The position numbers and the translations under genes were made by a program. Source: Nannocystis exedens (lineage in GTDB: Bacteria > Myxococcota_A > Polyangia > Nannocystales > Nannocystaceae). Taken from it: DNA of 64,000 nucleotides. The stretch is taken from assembly GCF_002343915.1 (NCBI RefSeq), contig NZ_NETK01000001.1, positions 2,304,001-2,368,000 of the forward strand. Reading direction: 5' to 3'. The notes under the pieces are model-generated. The model worked only from the letters and a program-made list of their open reading frames with translations. It was not told the origin of the DNA and made no database searches. Positions 35,891 to 45,939 of the stretch are shown in pieces (position 1 is the first letter of the stretch; each line of letters starts with the position of its first letter).

Positions 35891-38677
35891 TCACCCGCCT
35901 GGGCATTGGCCCGCCGCGCATTCGGCCAGTGCGAGCGGCACCGCCGGATCGAGCAGATAACCGTCGTCGCGGGTCAGGAGCAGGGCACGTAAGCCGAGCG
36001 AACGCAGCTCGACGATCGCCATGCGGGCGCGGCGGAGCCCCGCCTCGTACATGACCTTCTCGCCGGGCCAGCCGACCTCGATCAGCGCGTCGGCGGTCGT
36101 CGCCGCGCCGGGCGCCGCGAGGCGGCGGGTCACGAGCTCCATGAAGACGCGGCGCACGGGCCCCCGCCGGCCGAGAGAGACCACCGGGCCGCCCGGAGCG
36201 GCGAACCATCGCGCCTCGGGACCGACCGTCCAGGCTCCGGCTGCCGCCGGCGCCGGGCTGCGGTCGCGCGGCCCGGCGAGCATTCGCAGGGCGGTGCGCA
36301 CATGCATCGAGCGGCCGACGAACGGCTCGGTCCGCTGGATGCGGGCCGCCAGCGAGCGCGCGAGCTCCGGATCGCCCGGCACGGCCCGGCGACGATCGAG
36401 CGCGCCGCGCAGAAGGTCGAGCGCCGCCAGATAGGCCGGCTGGCCGACGTGATCGAGTCGCACGGACGCGCGATCGAAGGCCTCCAGCGCCCGCTCGGTC
36501 GCGCCGAAGGTCGCCTCGAACGCGCCGAAGAAGCCGCGGAACAGGCCCTCGTAATAGGGCAGGCGCACGGCGTCGAGGATCATGAGCCCGCGCTCGTAGG
36601 CGCGGCGGGCCTCGTCGGCGGTGCCCTCGATATCGGCGAGCGCCTCTTCGTGCGCCAGCGTCGCGAAGTAACACTGGCAGAGCGCCTCGAACACGACGTC
36701 GCCGGCCTCGCGCATACACCGGAGGCAAGCCTCGTAGTAAAAGCGGGCCTCCTCGAAGCGACCCGCCTCCTGATCGAGGTGTGCGAGCTTCGCCAGCGCG
36801 ATCCCTTCCGACCAGCGATCACCGAGCTCGGCGGCGATCCTCCGCCCGGCCTCGGTGTCCGCGCGCGCAGCCTCGTTCTGGCCCAGGTTACCGCGCGCGA
36901 TCCCCAGCATGATCCGCGTCGAGCCCTCGGTCCGCCGGCTGCTCCCGCCAGCATGCAGCCGCAAGCTGTGCTCACCGGCGCTGACGGCCTCCTCGAGCCG
37001 CGACGCCTGGTGCAGGCGCAACGCCAGGTAGGCCCGGCCCTCGCCCCCGAGGGCGGCGTCACCCCGTGCGGCGGCCCGCGTCACCGCGCGCTCGAGCACC
37101 TCGAGGCTGAGGGTGAGCTGTCCGGTCCACCCGAGCGCCTCGCCGCGGACCAGCGAGGCCTGGATCCGCAGCGGCTCGGGGGCCGCGACGGCGAGCGGTT
37201 CGGCGGCGTCCAGCAGGGCGAGCAGCTCGGCGAAGCGGCCTTGCTGGCTCAGCGGCGCGTCGAGGCAGAGCGCCAGCCGCAGCGCGTCGACGGCGGCCGC
37301 GGGATCGCCGGTGCGAGCCCGCGCGAGCTCGCGGGCGCACGCGACTTGCAGGTTGACCTGCTCCTGCATCAGCCGGCGGCGCGCCGTCACGTCGCCCCGG
37401 CTGCGCACGGCCCCGGCCCACCCCTCGGCGCGCGTCAGGTAATAGCGGGTGTGGCGCTCCCCGGCGGCGGCGCGAACGGGCGGGTCCAGGCGCTCGTGGG
37501 CGAACACGCGGATGCTCTCGAGCAGGGAGAGCCGCTCCTCGCCGGGGTCGGCACCGGGTTGGATGGTGATCAGCGAGCGATCGCGCAGACCACGGAGGAG
37601 GGTCAGGGGCGCGGTTCCGGGCGGCCCGGCGATCACCTGCTCCGCGGCGTCGAGGGTGAAGCCGGACGCGAACAGCGAGCACTGGGCGAGCGCGCTGCGG
37701 CTGGGGTCGTCGAGCATCCGCCACGAGGCGTCGATCGCCGCGCGCAGACTCTCGTGACGCGACCGCAGGCCGCCCGGCGGCGCGACATCAAGCAGCGGAC
37801 CGAAACGGGCGAGCACCTCGGCCGGCGAGAGCACGCCGACGTGCGGGGCGGCGAGCTCGATCGCCAGCGGCAGTCCGTCGAGCGCGCGCACCAGCGCGGC
37901 CAGCTCGCCGGGGTGACGCGCGAGCGCTCGCGCCGAGCGGGCCCGTGCCAGCATCAACGCGACCGCCTCGGTCTCGAGCACGGCCTCGCCGCTGGCCCCC
38001 TCCGCCGGAAGCTCGAGCGGCGGCAGCTCGATCAGCGCCTCGCCGCCGACCCCGAGCGGCTCGCGCGAGGTGACGAGCAGGTGCAGCTGAGGCACCCGCA
38101 CACACAGCTTCGACAGGGCCCGGCGCGCGTCGGCGTCGAGGTCCTCGGCGTTGTCGAGCAGCAGCAGCAGCGGCCGGCGGCGCGCCAGCGCGGCGACCAG
38201 AACCTCCGTCGACGCGGCGGCCGCGACCAGGCCGAACGTACCGACGAGCGCCGCTCGCAGGGTCTGCTCGCGGCGCACGCCGGTCGCGTCGCAGAACCAG
38301 GTGCCGCCAGGAGGTGGGGCGGCGAGCCGCTCGGCGTGCCGCATCGCCAGGCGCGTCTTGCCGACCCCGGGCGGTCCGACGACAGTCACGAGCCGGGCCC
38401 CGCGGACGAACGCCTGCTCGACCTCTGCGAGCGCGCCGGCGCGGCCGATGAAGCTCGCCACCCCGGCGGCGAGCGGCGGCGGCGGCTGGGCCTCTGGGGC
38501 GGACTCGCCCGCGAGCGCCTCGACGTCGCTGCGGCGATACAGGCGATAGCCGTTGACCGGGTGACGATAGGCGCGCAGCTTGCCGGTCTGGTCCCAGCGG
38601 CGCAGCGTGACCTCGCTGATCCCGAGCAGCTCGGCTGCCGATTTGATCATCAGCAGATCGTCCCGCGATTGAACCAT
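35891..38677 (-). CDS. MerR-HTH / NB-ARC ATPase / TPR / winged-helix regulator
   Basis: 928 residues from ATG 38677 (GGGGG just upstream). Domains in order: MerR-type HTH (about 10-52, MIKSAAELLGISEVTLRRWD, GYRLYRRSDVEAL); NB-ARC-like STAND ATPase with Walker A GPPGVGKT (101-108), Walker B LLLLLDNAED (170-178), TSREPLG sensor and GLPLAIELAA (268-277); a winged-helix-like arm to about 430; about ten TPR-like helical repeats (440-780); and a C-terminal domain (about 800-915, GPVRRVFMELVTRR, LIEVGWPGEKVMYEAGLRRARMA) resembling an OmpR/SARP-type winged helix. It is probably a signal-triggered transcription factor that oligomerises on ATP binding. Its target is not evident from neighbours, since flanking genes are relics. 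Confidence 0.82.
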   Translation of the reverse strand: MVQSRDDLLMIKSAAELLGISEVTLRRWDQTGKLRAYRHPVNGYRLYRRSDVEALAGESAPEAQPPPPLAAGVASFIGRAGALAEVEQAFVRGARLVTVVGPPGVGKTRLAMRHAERLAAPPPGGTWFCDATGVRREQTLRAALVGTFGLVAAAASTEVLVAALARRRPLLLLLDNAEDLDADARRALSKLCVRVPQLHLLVTSREPLGVGGEALIELPPLELPAEGASGEAVLETEAVALMLARARSARALARHPGELAALVRALDGLPLAIELAAPHVGVLSPAEVLARFGPLLDVAPPGGLRSRHESLRAAIDASWRMLDDPSRSALAQCSLFASGFTLDAAEQVIAGPPGTAPLTLLRGLRDRSLITIQPGADPGEERLSLLESIRVFAHERLDPPVRAAAGERHTRYYLTRAEGWAGAVRSRGDVTARRRLMQEQVNLQVACARELARARTGDPAAAVDALRLALCLDAPLSQQGRFAELLALLDAAEPLAVAAPEPLRIQASLVRGEALGWTGQLTLSLEVLERAVTRAAARGDAALGGEGRAYLALRLHQASRLEEAVSAGEHSLRLHAGGSSRRTEGSTRIMLGIARGNLGQNEAARADTEAGRRIAAELGDRWSEGIALAKLAHLDQEAGRFEEARFYYEACLRCMREAGDVVFEALCQCYFATLAHEEALADIEGTADEARRAYERGLMILDAVRLPYYEGLFRGFFGAFEATFGATERALEAFDRASVRLDHVGQPAYLAALDLLRGALDRRRAVPGDPELARSLAARIQRTEPFVGRSMHVRTALRMLAGPRDRSPAPAAAGAWTVGPEARWFAAPGGPVVSLGRRGPVRRVFMELVTRRLAAPGAATTADALIEVGWPGEKVMYEAGLRRARMAIVELRSLGLRALLLTRDDGYLLDPAVPLALAECAAGQCPGG

Positions 38678-39007
38678 CCCCCATGTATAGCAGGGTGCCA
38701 GCCCGAGGACCGGGCGGAAGACCAGCGCTCGATCACTGGATAAGTCCGGTACGCCGGTGAAACCCGGCGCCCGCCGGCCGGGTCTGACGAATACTCGGCT
38801 CACCGGTGGCCCTCGGCGCCCGCTCTTCAGCCACATCGACGCGCCACATCGACGCGCCACCACGCCTCTGGTGCCAGCGAGGCGTCGCATCGTCCGCGAC
38901 CGTCATCCGGGCGCCTCGCTCGCCCGACGCTCCTGAACCCCCGACCCGACTCTCGCCGGGTCGGGAGCCGGACCGGGCCCAGGGCGGGCCAGGTCAACGG
39001 CCTGCGC
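38678..39007. other. Promoter side of the regulator gene; no gene seen
   Basis: Contains a short direct duplication (ACATCGACGCGCC twice near 38836-38860) and otherwise nothing recognisable. Confidence 0.35.
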
Positions 39008-39301
39008 TCACTGGCAGTCGGAGCCCTGCTCGTGGTCGACGCCGTCCTCGGTGACAGTCAGCTCCGCATCCACGGGCGCGTAGCAGATCCCCGCGGCCTC
39101 GTCGTACCCGGATTCCTCGACGGAGGAGCTCACGGCCTCCTCCTCGTACACGCAGTCCCGGCAGATCTTGCAGGCGTCCGGATCCTCCATGCACACCGGG
39201 GCGCTGCAGCAGGGGGCCGCCTGGGCGAAACGCGCGTCGAACAGGGTCGCGCCGAAGGACAGAACGACGGCGACCAGAGCGAATGATTGAGTAAAGCGCA
39301 T
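39008..39301 (-). CDS. Small secreted Cys-rich acidic protein
   Basis: 97 residues from ATG 39301, with a strong ribosome binding site (GGAGG) eight bases upstream. Signal peptide about 1-29, cleaved near AQA-APCC. The mature protein has Cys-Cys, then PVCMEDPDACKICRDCVYEE, later GICYAP, and ends in DC-Q; it is strongly acidic. No family recognised. The Cys pattern (even number) suggests disulfides in the periplasm or outside the cell. Confidence 0.72.
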   Translation of the reverse strand: MRFTQSFALVAVVLSFGATLFDARFAQAAPCCSAPVCMEDPDACKICRDCVYEEEAVSSSVEESGYDEAAGICYAPVDAELTVTEDGVDHEQGSDCQ

Positions 39302-39765
39302 ACAATTATCCTCCTTCAATTTCTCTCGATGGCACACAAGCGACCTTTTGTCGCGAAACGAATCGCTCGAGAATCGGGCGGTTCGTAAATCAAGCTATTC
39401 TATTGGGTGTCCCGCGGGTCGCGGCGGCGGACGCCGGGGATCGGTGCTCCAGGTCCATGGAAACCATACAACTTGACTATGGATGACACGGCCGGCAACC
39501 TGCCGTATCCTGAATCGCCGTTCGGTCGACCAAGCCCGCGGCGAAACCTCATTTCGATGTCATCATACTCCGACGCCTCGAGCATTGCTCGCCAGACCTT
39601 GCCAAGATTTGTCGCCCCACCGACACGCGAGCGGGGAGTCGTGCGGATCATGGAACAGACCGCCCCGACGGACTGGCGACGGCGAGGTGTGGGCCCCTCG
39701 GCGACCGCCCGGATCTCCCTCCTGGGGGCCGCGCGCCCCGATGGGCTGAGCTGCGATCAGGGTGA
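39302..39765. other. AT-richer promoter region, no gene
   Basis: The stretch 39300-39420 is clearly more AT-rich than its surroundings and probably holds the promoter of the small secreted protein. From 39420 to 39765 no coherent frame is seen. Confidence 0.4.
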
Positions 39766-40401
39766 TCAACGCTCGCGGCTTGCGCCGAACCCGGAGCGCC
39801 CGAAAACAGCCCGGGCGAATCTGCCGCGAGCGCCCCGGACGCGCCGGCACTCGCGGAGCCCGGTCGGCCGCCGCCCGCGACGGTACCATCGGGGCACGAT
39901 GACACCAATCGTATCCCCGTCACCACAACCATCCGCGCCGAGCAGGACGATGGGCGTCAGACAATCGAAGGCACCGTCAACGCCCGAGCTACCCGCGCCG
40001 TCGAGCGCGACGACATCACCATCGATGACGAGTCCGTGCTTGCCCGCCTGGAGAGCAGCGACCCGCGTATCGCTGATGCCGCCTCGCGCGCTCTTCGAGA
40101 TGCAGCGCTCCAGGCCGCCCGAGAGGCGGCTCTGCACACCGAGCTCGACGACCTCGATGTGGCCGCCAGCACTGGCGTTGTCCGCGTTCGAGATGGCGTT
40201 GACGTGTGGTTCTGCTGGGAGGCGGCGAAGGACCGGACCTGGAATGCCGCAGTCTCCGGGGCGATCGACATCGATTACAGCATCTTCTGCGGCGCCATCG
40301 ACGGTGCTGTGCTCTCCGCGGACGGCTGGGACCGCGGGACGGCTGAGGAGCAGACCCGCCTCCGCGAGGCCGCGATCGCGGCGGGCTTGCGCGAGGAGTA
40401 A
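39766..40401 (+). pseudogene. Lipoprotein-like gene lacking a start codon
   Basis: An open frame of 211 codons begins just after a TGA (39763-39765) and ends with a stop at 40401. It opens STLAAC, a lipobox with Cys at 39781, followed by AEPGAPENSPGESAASAPDA (typical post-lipobox linker), then a domain: NRIPVTTTIRAEQDDGRQTI, DDITIDDESVLARLESSDPR, ALHTELDDLDVAASTGVVRV, DVWFCWEAAKD. The signal peptide expected before the lipobox is cut off by the stop, so the 5' end is damaged. GTG at 40036 could allow a shorter cytosolic product. No family recognised. Confidence 0.45.
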
Positions 40402-40970
40402 TTTGTCGTGGTGCGCGCGGCTCACCTCCGCACACGAGCTTCCTGGGCTGACGGGGCTCCTGGCGTGGCGCTGGGAGGTCGACGGCGGCGGCGGCGTGCG
40501 GACCTGGCAACTTCTCCGCTGATCGGCTCGTGGGCCCGCGGGCCGAGTCTCGCCGGTCGAGACGACGACCGACGGCGCGACCGGAGCGAACAAATCGCGG
40601 GTGAAGGCTTGATTTCGTCCCGCGTGTGCCCGCACGCGTGGGGATCGAGACCGACCTCGCCGCCGAGCGCCAGCTCGACCTCGCCGCGGCACGCTCCTGC
40701 TGACGCCCCCGCGCTCGGTCGCGCCGTGGCCGGGCATCCCGGCGGCGCCGTACGCCGCGCCGTGTTGTTCGGTCACCAACGCCACCTACGAGCGGCTCCT
40801 GCGCCAGACCGCATGAAAGTGTTTGCTGGTTCCATTGGCTAGTCCGCCTGGCCCGCCCTATTATCATGCGCGACACGGACCTGTGGAGGCCCGAGCGACT
40901 GTGTACCCCATTTCCGCCGACATCAGGGCCTGACGCTGCGATCACATGAGCCAACGCCGCACGAAAAGGC
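40402..40970. other. No gene seen
   Basis: Open frames are short and compositionally driven. The last 100 bp lead into the serine recombinase relic. Confidence 0.35.
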
Positions 40971-41228
40971 GACCCAGCCAAGGCCATCGCATATCTCCGG
41001 GTCAGCACGGAAGAGCAAGTCGCTGGACTTGAAGGACAGCGGCATGAGCCTGCTCGATGGGCGGCATCCAAAGAGCTCTTCATTGTCGCCGTCTTCGAGG
41101 ACAAGGACGTCTCTGGCGCGACCCCCTGGGCCGAGCGACCGGGCCTTCAAGCTGCCATCGCCGCCTTGCGTGCCCACAAAGCGGGTGCGCTGGTCGCTGC
41201 CAAGCGAGACAAGTTCGCTCGCGACCCG
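40971..41228 (+). pseudogene. Serine recombinase (resolvase) N-terminal relic
   Basis: Reads AKAIAYLRVSTEEQVAGLEG, QRHEPARWAAS, AVFEDKDVSGATPWAERPGL, QAAIAALRAHKAGALVAAKR, DKFARDP. This is the catalytic domain of a serine recombinase with the nucleophile Ser in YLRVSTEEQ and the Arg motif KRDKFARD. Sequence after this point is unrelated (KWMQGDTG...), so the DNA-binding half is lost. The start is in a different frame, so the 5' end is damaged too. Confidence 0.75.
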
Positions 41229-41652
41229 AAGTGGATGCAGGGCGACACCGGCAAGACCAACTGGCCGATGTGGAAGCGCAGCTCGCGGCGGGTCGTTCTG
41301 GCGGAAGTTGTTGAGGCCGGGCGTCGTGATCGAGATCGGCGGCGACCGCGGTGATGGATTCGAACAGGAGGCGGGCGCGACCATGGCCCGCGCTCAGGGA
41401 CAGGATGTCCCCAGCGGCAAACGTTCGTGCGCCCGCGTCGTGCTGCTTTCGGGGCAGCGGCCGACGCGCGGCAGACAAAGACCGCTCGATTCCGCGCAAA
41501 GCCGAGAACCGTTTCCAAGCCCGACTCCGGCTTGGTGTTGCAAGTGTCTGAGAACACGAGGGTTCCCTGTACGACCCAGACCGTGACGCAGGCGGCGGTC
41601 GGCGTCGGCACTGGACGCGAATGATTGCTCGGCCACACTCGGAGCCGAACAC
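41229..41652. other. No intact gene
   Basis: Between the recombinase relic and the bestrophin gene no frame shows coherent coding. The junction at 41229 is probably a deletion breakpoint. Confidence 0.35.
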
Positions 41653-42606
41653 GTGGTCGTTCAATCGTTCCCCCGTCCGCTCTCGTCGCCGGAGTCGCTC
41701 CTCGTGCCGAAAGCCCAGCCCAATCCGACGGAGAGCCTCACGTTCTGGCAGGACGCGCTCGCCTGGCGAGGCGCGGTCATGGCGAAGGTCCTGCCGAGGA
41801 CCGCGCTGTTCGGCGTCTACGCGTGCTTCGTCTCGCTCCTGCACCTGTGGTCCCCCTGGGAGGGCGCCGATCCGGTCCATCTCGGCTATGCGGGCGGGTT
41901 CTTCGCGCTGCTCCTCACGCTGCGCACCAGCACCGGATACGAGCGCTGGTGGGAGGCGCGGAAGCTGTGGGGCGGGATCGTCAATCAGTCGCGCAGCCTC
42001 GCTATCAGCGCCGTGGAGTACGGGCCCAGGGACCGCGTCTGGCGCCAGCAGTTCGTCCGCTGGTCCGCGGTCTTCTGTCACGCTGCCCGTCAGACCCTCA
42101 CCGGCGAGGACGACGCAGAGGCGCTCACGCGGGTGCTGGGCGATCCTCCGGCCGCCCGCGAACTACTCGCCGCCCGACACATGCCGAGCCGCGTCGTCGG
42201 CCGGCTCGCCCGCCTACTGCGCCAGGCTCGGGAGCAAGGCGGCCTCGACGGCTTCGACCTGTTGGTGATCGACCGCGAGCGCGCGGCGCTCATCGAGCAC
42301 ATCGGCAGTTGCGAACGGATCCTGCGGACCGCGCTCCCACGCGTGCATAGCATCAAGCTCCGAAGGTTCATCTTCCTCTATTTGCTCGGCTTGCCGCTCG
42401 CGCTCGAGACCTCGCAGGTGTGGGTGACGCCGCTCATCACGATGCTGGTCGCGTATCTCCTGTTCGCCATCGATCAGATCGGACACGAGCTCGAGAACCC
42501 CTTCGACACCGGGCGGGCGAGCCACCTGCCGCTGCGAGCGATTTGCAGCGCGATCGAGGCCGATTTGATGACGCTGCTCGCGGACGACGAACGCGCCGGT
42601 GTATGA
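41653..42606 (+). CDS. Bestrophin-family (UPF0187) anion channel
   Basis: 317 residues from GTG 41653; no better in-frame start is seen. Family hallmarks are the first helix pair (RGAVMAKVLPRTALFGVYAC), LLTLRTSTGYERWWEARKLW, the helical middle, LPRVHSIKLRRFIFLYLLGL and AIDQIGHELENPFDT near the C-terminus. Bacterial bestrophins form pentameric ion channels in the inner membrane; eukaryotic relatives conduct chloride and bicarbonate, and some algal ones supply bicarbonate for carbon fixation. It lies 467 bp upstream of a SulP-carbonic anhydrase fusion on the same strand, which supports a link to bicarbonate. Confidence 0.85.
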   Translation: MVVQSFPRPLSSPESLLVPKAQPNPTESLTFWQDALAWRGAVMAKVLPRTALFGVYACFVSLLHLWSPWEGADPVHLGYAGGFFALLLTLRTSTGYERWWEARKLWGGIVNQSRSLAISAVEYGPRDRVWRQQFVRWSAVFCHAARQTLTGEDDAEALTRVLGDPPAARELLAARHMPSRVVGRLARLLRQAREQGGLDGFDLLVIDRERAALIEHIGSCERILRTALPRVHSIKLRRFIFLYLLGLPLALETSQVWVTPLITMLVAYLLFAIDQIGHELENPFDTGRASHLPLRAICSAIEADLMTLLADDERAGV

Positions 42607-43073
42607 CCCTGACGTGCGAACCAGGAACGAGCCGTGCCCCGCGACGAGAATGGCGGCGGTCGCTCGCGCGCGCTCGCTGCGCCGCTCCGCACGGTTCGGC
42701 CTCTGCCGCCCCACCGGGCACGACATCTCCCAACGCTCCGGATCATTCACCGGGCCGCGTTCGACCTCACCCACAGATCGTGCTCGAACCACCGACGGCA
42801 TGAACGAGTTCAGCATGTCTCCCAGCCCGAACACGAAGGACGGCCTCGGCCTCGTGGGGTGGATACCGATCGCGGGCGCAAGTCCTGCCCCATTTGGCCC
42901 GCTGCCCGAGCGGTCGAACCGACGGCGGCAAGCCCATGAGCGTCACGCCGGGGCAGCATCACCGCGATCCCGGCCGGTAGGCGACATCGCAGACCCCGGG
43001 CACGACGACGGTCACGACGGCGACGCTCGCATGTTCATGTCCAGAGGACCACTATGACCCGGAGGAGCCCGCG
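42607..43073. other. No gene seen between bestrophin and SulP-CA genes
   Basis: No frame with proper codon bias. GGAGGAG at about 43059-43065 is the ribosome binding site of the next gene. No strong terminator hairpin was noticed, so co-transcription with the bestrophin gene is possible. Confidence 0.4.
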
Positions 43074-45353
43074 ATGAAACGCTTGCGTCCCCGCTGGGAC
43101 CTGGGACTGCGCAGCCTGCTGAGACACGAGTGGCGCCCGCTGGTCTCGCGCGACCACCTCCGCGCCGACCTGATCGCCGGCGTGACCGTCGCATGCGCCG
43201 CGGTGCCGCTGTCGCTGGCGATCGCGCTGGCGTCGGGTGTCACGCCGGGCGCCGGGCTCGTCACCGCGATCGTCGCCGGGGTCGTCTGCGCCCTGTTCGG
43301 CGGCATGCCCCTCGCCATCAGCGGTCCGGCCGTCGCGATGACCGTGCTGACCGCCGCGATCGTCGAGACGCACGGCATCAGCGGGCTGATGCTCGTCGTG
43401 TGCGTGTGCGGCGTGCTGCAGCTCGTCACCGGCGTATTCCGACTCGGACGCTTCATCTGGTTCGTGCCCGTCCCCGTCGTCCTGGGATTGACGGCAGGCA
43501 TCGGCGCGCTCGTCGTGGTCGCGCAGCTACCACGCGCGCTCGGCCTGCCGCCGCCCCATGCGTCGCATATCGTGGATGTCGTGCGACACATCGGTCAATA
43601 CGTCGGCGACGCGGAGGCGTCGGCGATCGCGCTCAGCGCTGCGGCTGCGGCGGTCACGCTCTTGCTACCCTGGTGGCTGCCGCAAGCGCCCGCAGTGTTC
43701 GTGGCCGTGGCCATACCGACGCTGCTCGCGGCGATCCTGCACCTGGACTCGCCGACGCTAGGCGCACTCCCGCCGTCGCTCCTCGCGTCGCAATTACCCA
43801 CATTCCCGGTCGAGGGCCTCCTCTCGCTGCTCACCGCGTCGCTCATGCTCTACGCCCTGGCGTCGGTCGAGACGCTGTTCTTGTCGGCGGCGGTCGACCC
43901 GCGGGTTCCCGTCGCACGTCACGACCCCGACCAGGAGTTGATCGGGCAGGGACTCGGCAACCTCGCCGCCGCGCTCTCCGGCGGCCTCCCGATCAGCGGG
44001 GCCATCTCGCGCACGGCCCTCAACGTCCAGGCCGGCGCCAGGACTCGCCGGGCCGCCCTTGTACAGTCCGTCGCCCTGCTCGCGACCGTCCTTGTGCTCG
44101 GGCCGGTGCTCGGCCGGATCCCGCTCGCCGCGCTCGCGGGCGTCCTCGTCGCCGTCGCGCTGCGGATGCTGAACCCGCGCGAGTTCCTCGGGCTATTGCG
44201 GGCGTCACGGACCGACGCCGCGATCTGTGGCGTCACCTTCGCGGCGCTCGTGCTCGGCGACCTGCTGTTCGACGTGCGGACGGGCTTCGGAGCGGCGTTC
44301 GCGATCGCGGTGGTCCGGATCGTCCAGATCAAGGTGGCGGTCGAACCCGCCGACCAGCCCGACACCGCTCGTGTCGTTCTTCGCGGATCGATCACGCGTC
44401 AGTCGTCCCTGTACATCGAAGCGCTGCGGGCCGAGGTCGAGCTGCTTCCGGCCCGCGGCGCGGTTATCTTCGAGCTGCACGAGGTGACCGCGCTGGACCC
44501 CTCGGGCGCGGCGATGCTCGCGCGGTTGTTCACCGACATCGATACGCGCGGAAGGACGATCGCTATCGTCGGCCTGGCGGAGACGCACGTCGCACAGCTC
44601 GTCGCGGCCGACCCGGGCGGTCGTATCGCCGCGCGCATGGCCGCCACCGAGACCGACGTGCTGCGTCTGCTCAGCCCGGATCACGTGACCCGACCGATCG
44701 AGCGCCTGATCGCCGGCGCGCAGCGGTTCCAGCAGAGCCCTGGCCGGCGGCGCCGCCTGCTGATCGAGCGGCTAGCGAAGGCGCAGGACCCCCACACCCT
44801 GTTCATCAGCTGCGCCGACAGCCGGGTCGTCCCGACGCTGCTCACCTCGACGGACCCCGGCGAGCTGCTCCAGGTGCGCAACCTCGGCAACATCGTACCG
44901 CCGTCCGGCGACGCCGCCATGCCCGCGGAGGGCGCCGCCGTCGAGTACGCGCTGACGCGCCTGCGCATCACCGAGATAGTCGTGTGCGGGCACTCCGGGT
45001 GCGGCGCGATGACGGCGCTGCTGACACGCGACCTGGCGGCAGGGATGCCCTCGGTCGCCGAATGGCTCCGCCCGGCCGCAGCGCTGCTCGCCCGGCTGCC
45101 GGCCGACGCGACGCCGGCCGACGCCGCTATGGCCAACGTCGTGCTCCAGCTCGAACATCTCCGGACCTACCCCATCGTGCGCGAGCGGCTGGCCGCCGGA
45201 CAGCTGCAGCTGCACGGCTGGTATTACGATATCGGCGTGGGGGCGCTCTCCGCATGGGACGACGATTCAGAGCAGTTCGTGGCGCTCGTCGGGGCCACTC
45301 CCTTGTCTGCATCCGATCTCGCAGCGGATGTCGAGCGTGTTGATCTTGCATGA
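43074..45353 (+). CDS. SulP transporter - STAS - beta-carbonic anhydrase fusion
   Basis: 759 residues from ATG 43074. Residues about 30-420 form a SulP permease: FGGMPLAISGPAVAMTVLTA, VPVPVVLGLTAGIGALVV, DPDQELIGQGLGNLAAALSG-type and GGLPISGAISRTALNVQAGA. A STAS domain spans about 440-545 (GAVIFELHEVTALDPSGAAM). The C-terminal 210 residues are a beta-carbonic anhydrase with zinc ligands in CADSR (Cys and Asp, about 581) and HSGCG (His and Cys, about 640). SulP-CA fusions are known and thought to couple bicarbonate transport to CO2/HCO3- interconversion; sulfate cannot be excluded. Inner membrane, CA domain cytosolic. Confidence 0.92.
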   Translation: MKRLRPRWDLGLRSLLRHEWRPLVSRDHLRADLIAGVTVACAAVPLSLAIALASGVTPGAGLVTAIVAGVVCALFGGMPLAISGPAVAMTVLTAAIVETHGISGLMLVVCVCGVLQLVTGVFRLGRFIWFVPVPVVLGLTAGIGALVVVAQLPRALGLPPPHASHIVDVVRHIGQYVGDAEASAIALSAAAAAVTLLLPWWLPQAPAVFVAVAIPTLLAAILHLDSPTLGALPPSLLASQLPTFPVEGLLSLLTASLMLYALASVETLFLSAAVDPRVPVARHDPDQELIGQGLGNLAAALSGGLPISGAISRTALNVQAGARTRRAALVQSVALLATVLVLGPVLGRIPLAALAGVLVAVALRMLNPREFLGLLRASRTDAAICGVTFAALVLGDLLFDVRTGFGAAFAIAVVRIVQIKVAVEPADQPDTARVVLRGSITRQSSLYIEALRAEVELLPARGAVIFELHEVTALDPSGAAMLARLFTDIDTRGRTIAIVGLAETHVAQLVAADPGGRIAARMAATETDVLRLLSPDHVTRPIERLIAGAQRFQQSPGRRRRLLIERLAKAQDPHTLFISCADSRVVPTLLTSTDPGELLQVRNLGNIVPPSGDAAMPAEGAAVEYALTRLRITEIVVCGHSGCGAMTALLTRDLAAGMPSVAEWLRPAAALLARLPADATPADAAMANVVLQLEHLRTYPIVRERLAAGQLQLHGWYYDIGVGALSAWDDDSEQFVALVGATPLSASDLAADVERVDLA

Positions 45354-45939
45354 CTGGATCCAAGATCGGATGGCCGGCTGGCCGGAACCGTCGGTCCTCT
45401 ACCAGCAACGCAGCTGGATATCGATCCTCGCCCGGGCGCTCGCCGTGTTGCATGGCTTGGACAGGTGCCTTCGTCGTCCTATGGTCCATCATGCTCGACC
45501 TTTTCAAGCTCCACCACCACGACGACCTGGCCGCCACCGCCGGGCCCGATGCCGGCGCCAGTTCAACAGATCATCATCCAACCCAGGCACGGAGTCACGG
45601 TCAGCCAGCTTATCCTGATCGTGATCGGCGTCCTCGGCGCTGCTGTGGTCGGCGTGTTCGCGGTATGCGTGCTTGCGGTCGATGCGGGAACCAAGGCGGT
45701 GCAAGCATCCGCCGCGCAGGCGTCGGGGCCGGCTCCCGTTCCCGACGCGACCGTAGCGGTCAACTACCCATCGGTACCGGCCCCACTACCTGCAGCGCCC
45801 GCTGCGGCACCGGCCGTGGTGCTGGCTGCACGCCCGCGACGTGAGGTGGTGTACGCCCAGGTTTACAGGCATCATGGCTGCCCATGCACGGACCGCCTGC
45901 TGACGACGGGCGCGGAGGTGTGCTTCGCGGCGGTCGCGG
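45354..45939. other. Coding-like relic with one membrane helix
   Basis: From ATG 45549 a frame reads PAPVQQIIIQPRHGVTVSQL, ILIVIGVLGAAVVGVFAVCV and then a Pro/Ala/Val linker to about 45830 (AARPRREVVYAQVYRHHGC), where it collides with the sigma-factor relic. It may be the remains of a small membrane protein; no family recognised. Confidence 0.3.

Noticed and set aside
36302..38743. Plus-strand open frame of 813 codons
   Set aside because: Antisense to the MerR-NB-ARC-TPR gene with a normal Walker A motif; a shadow.
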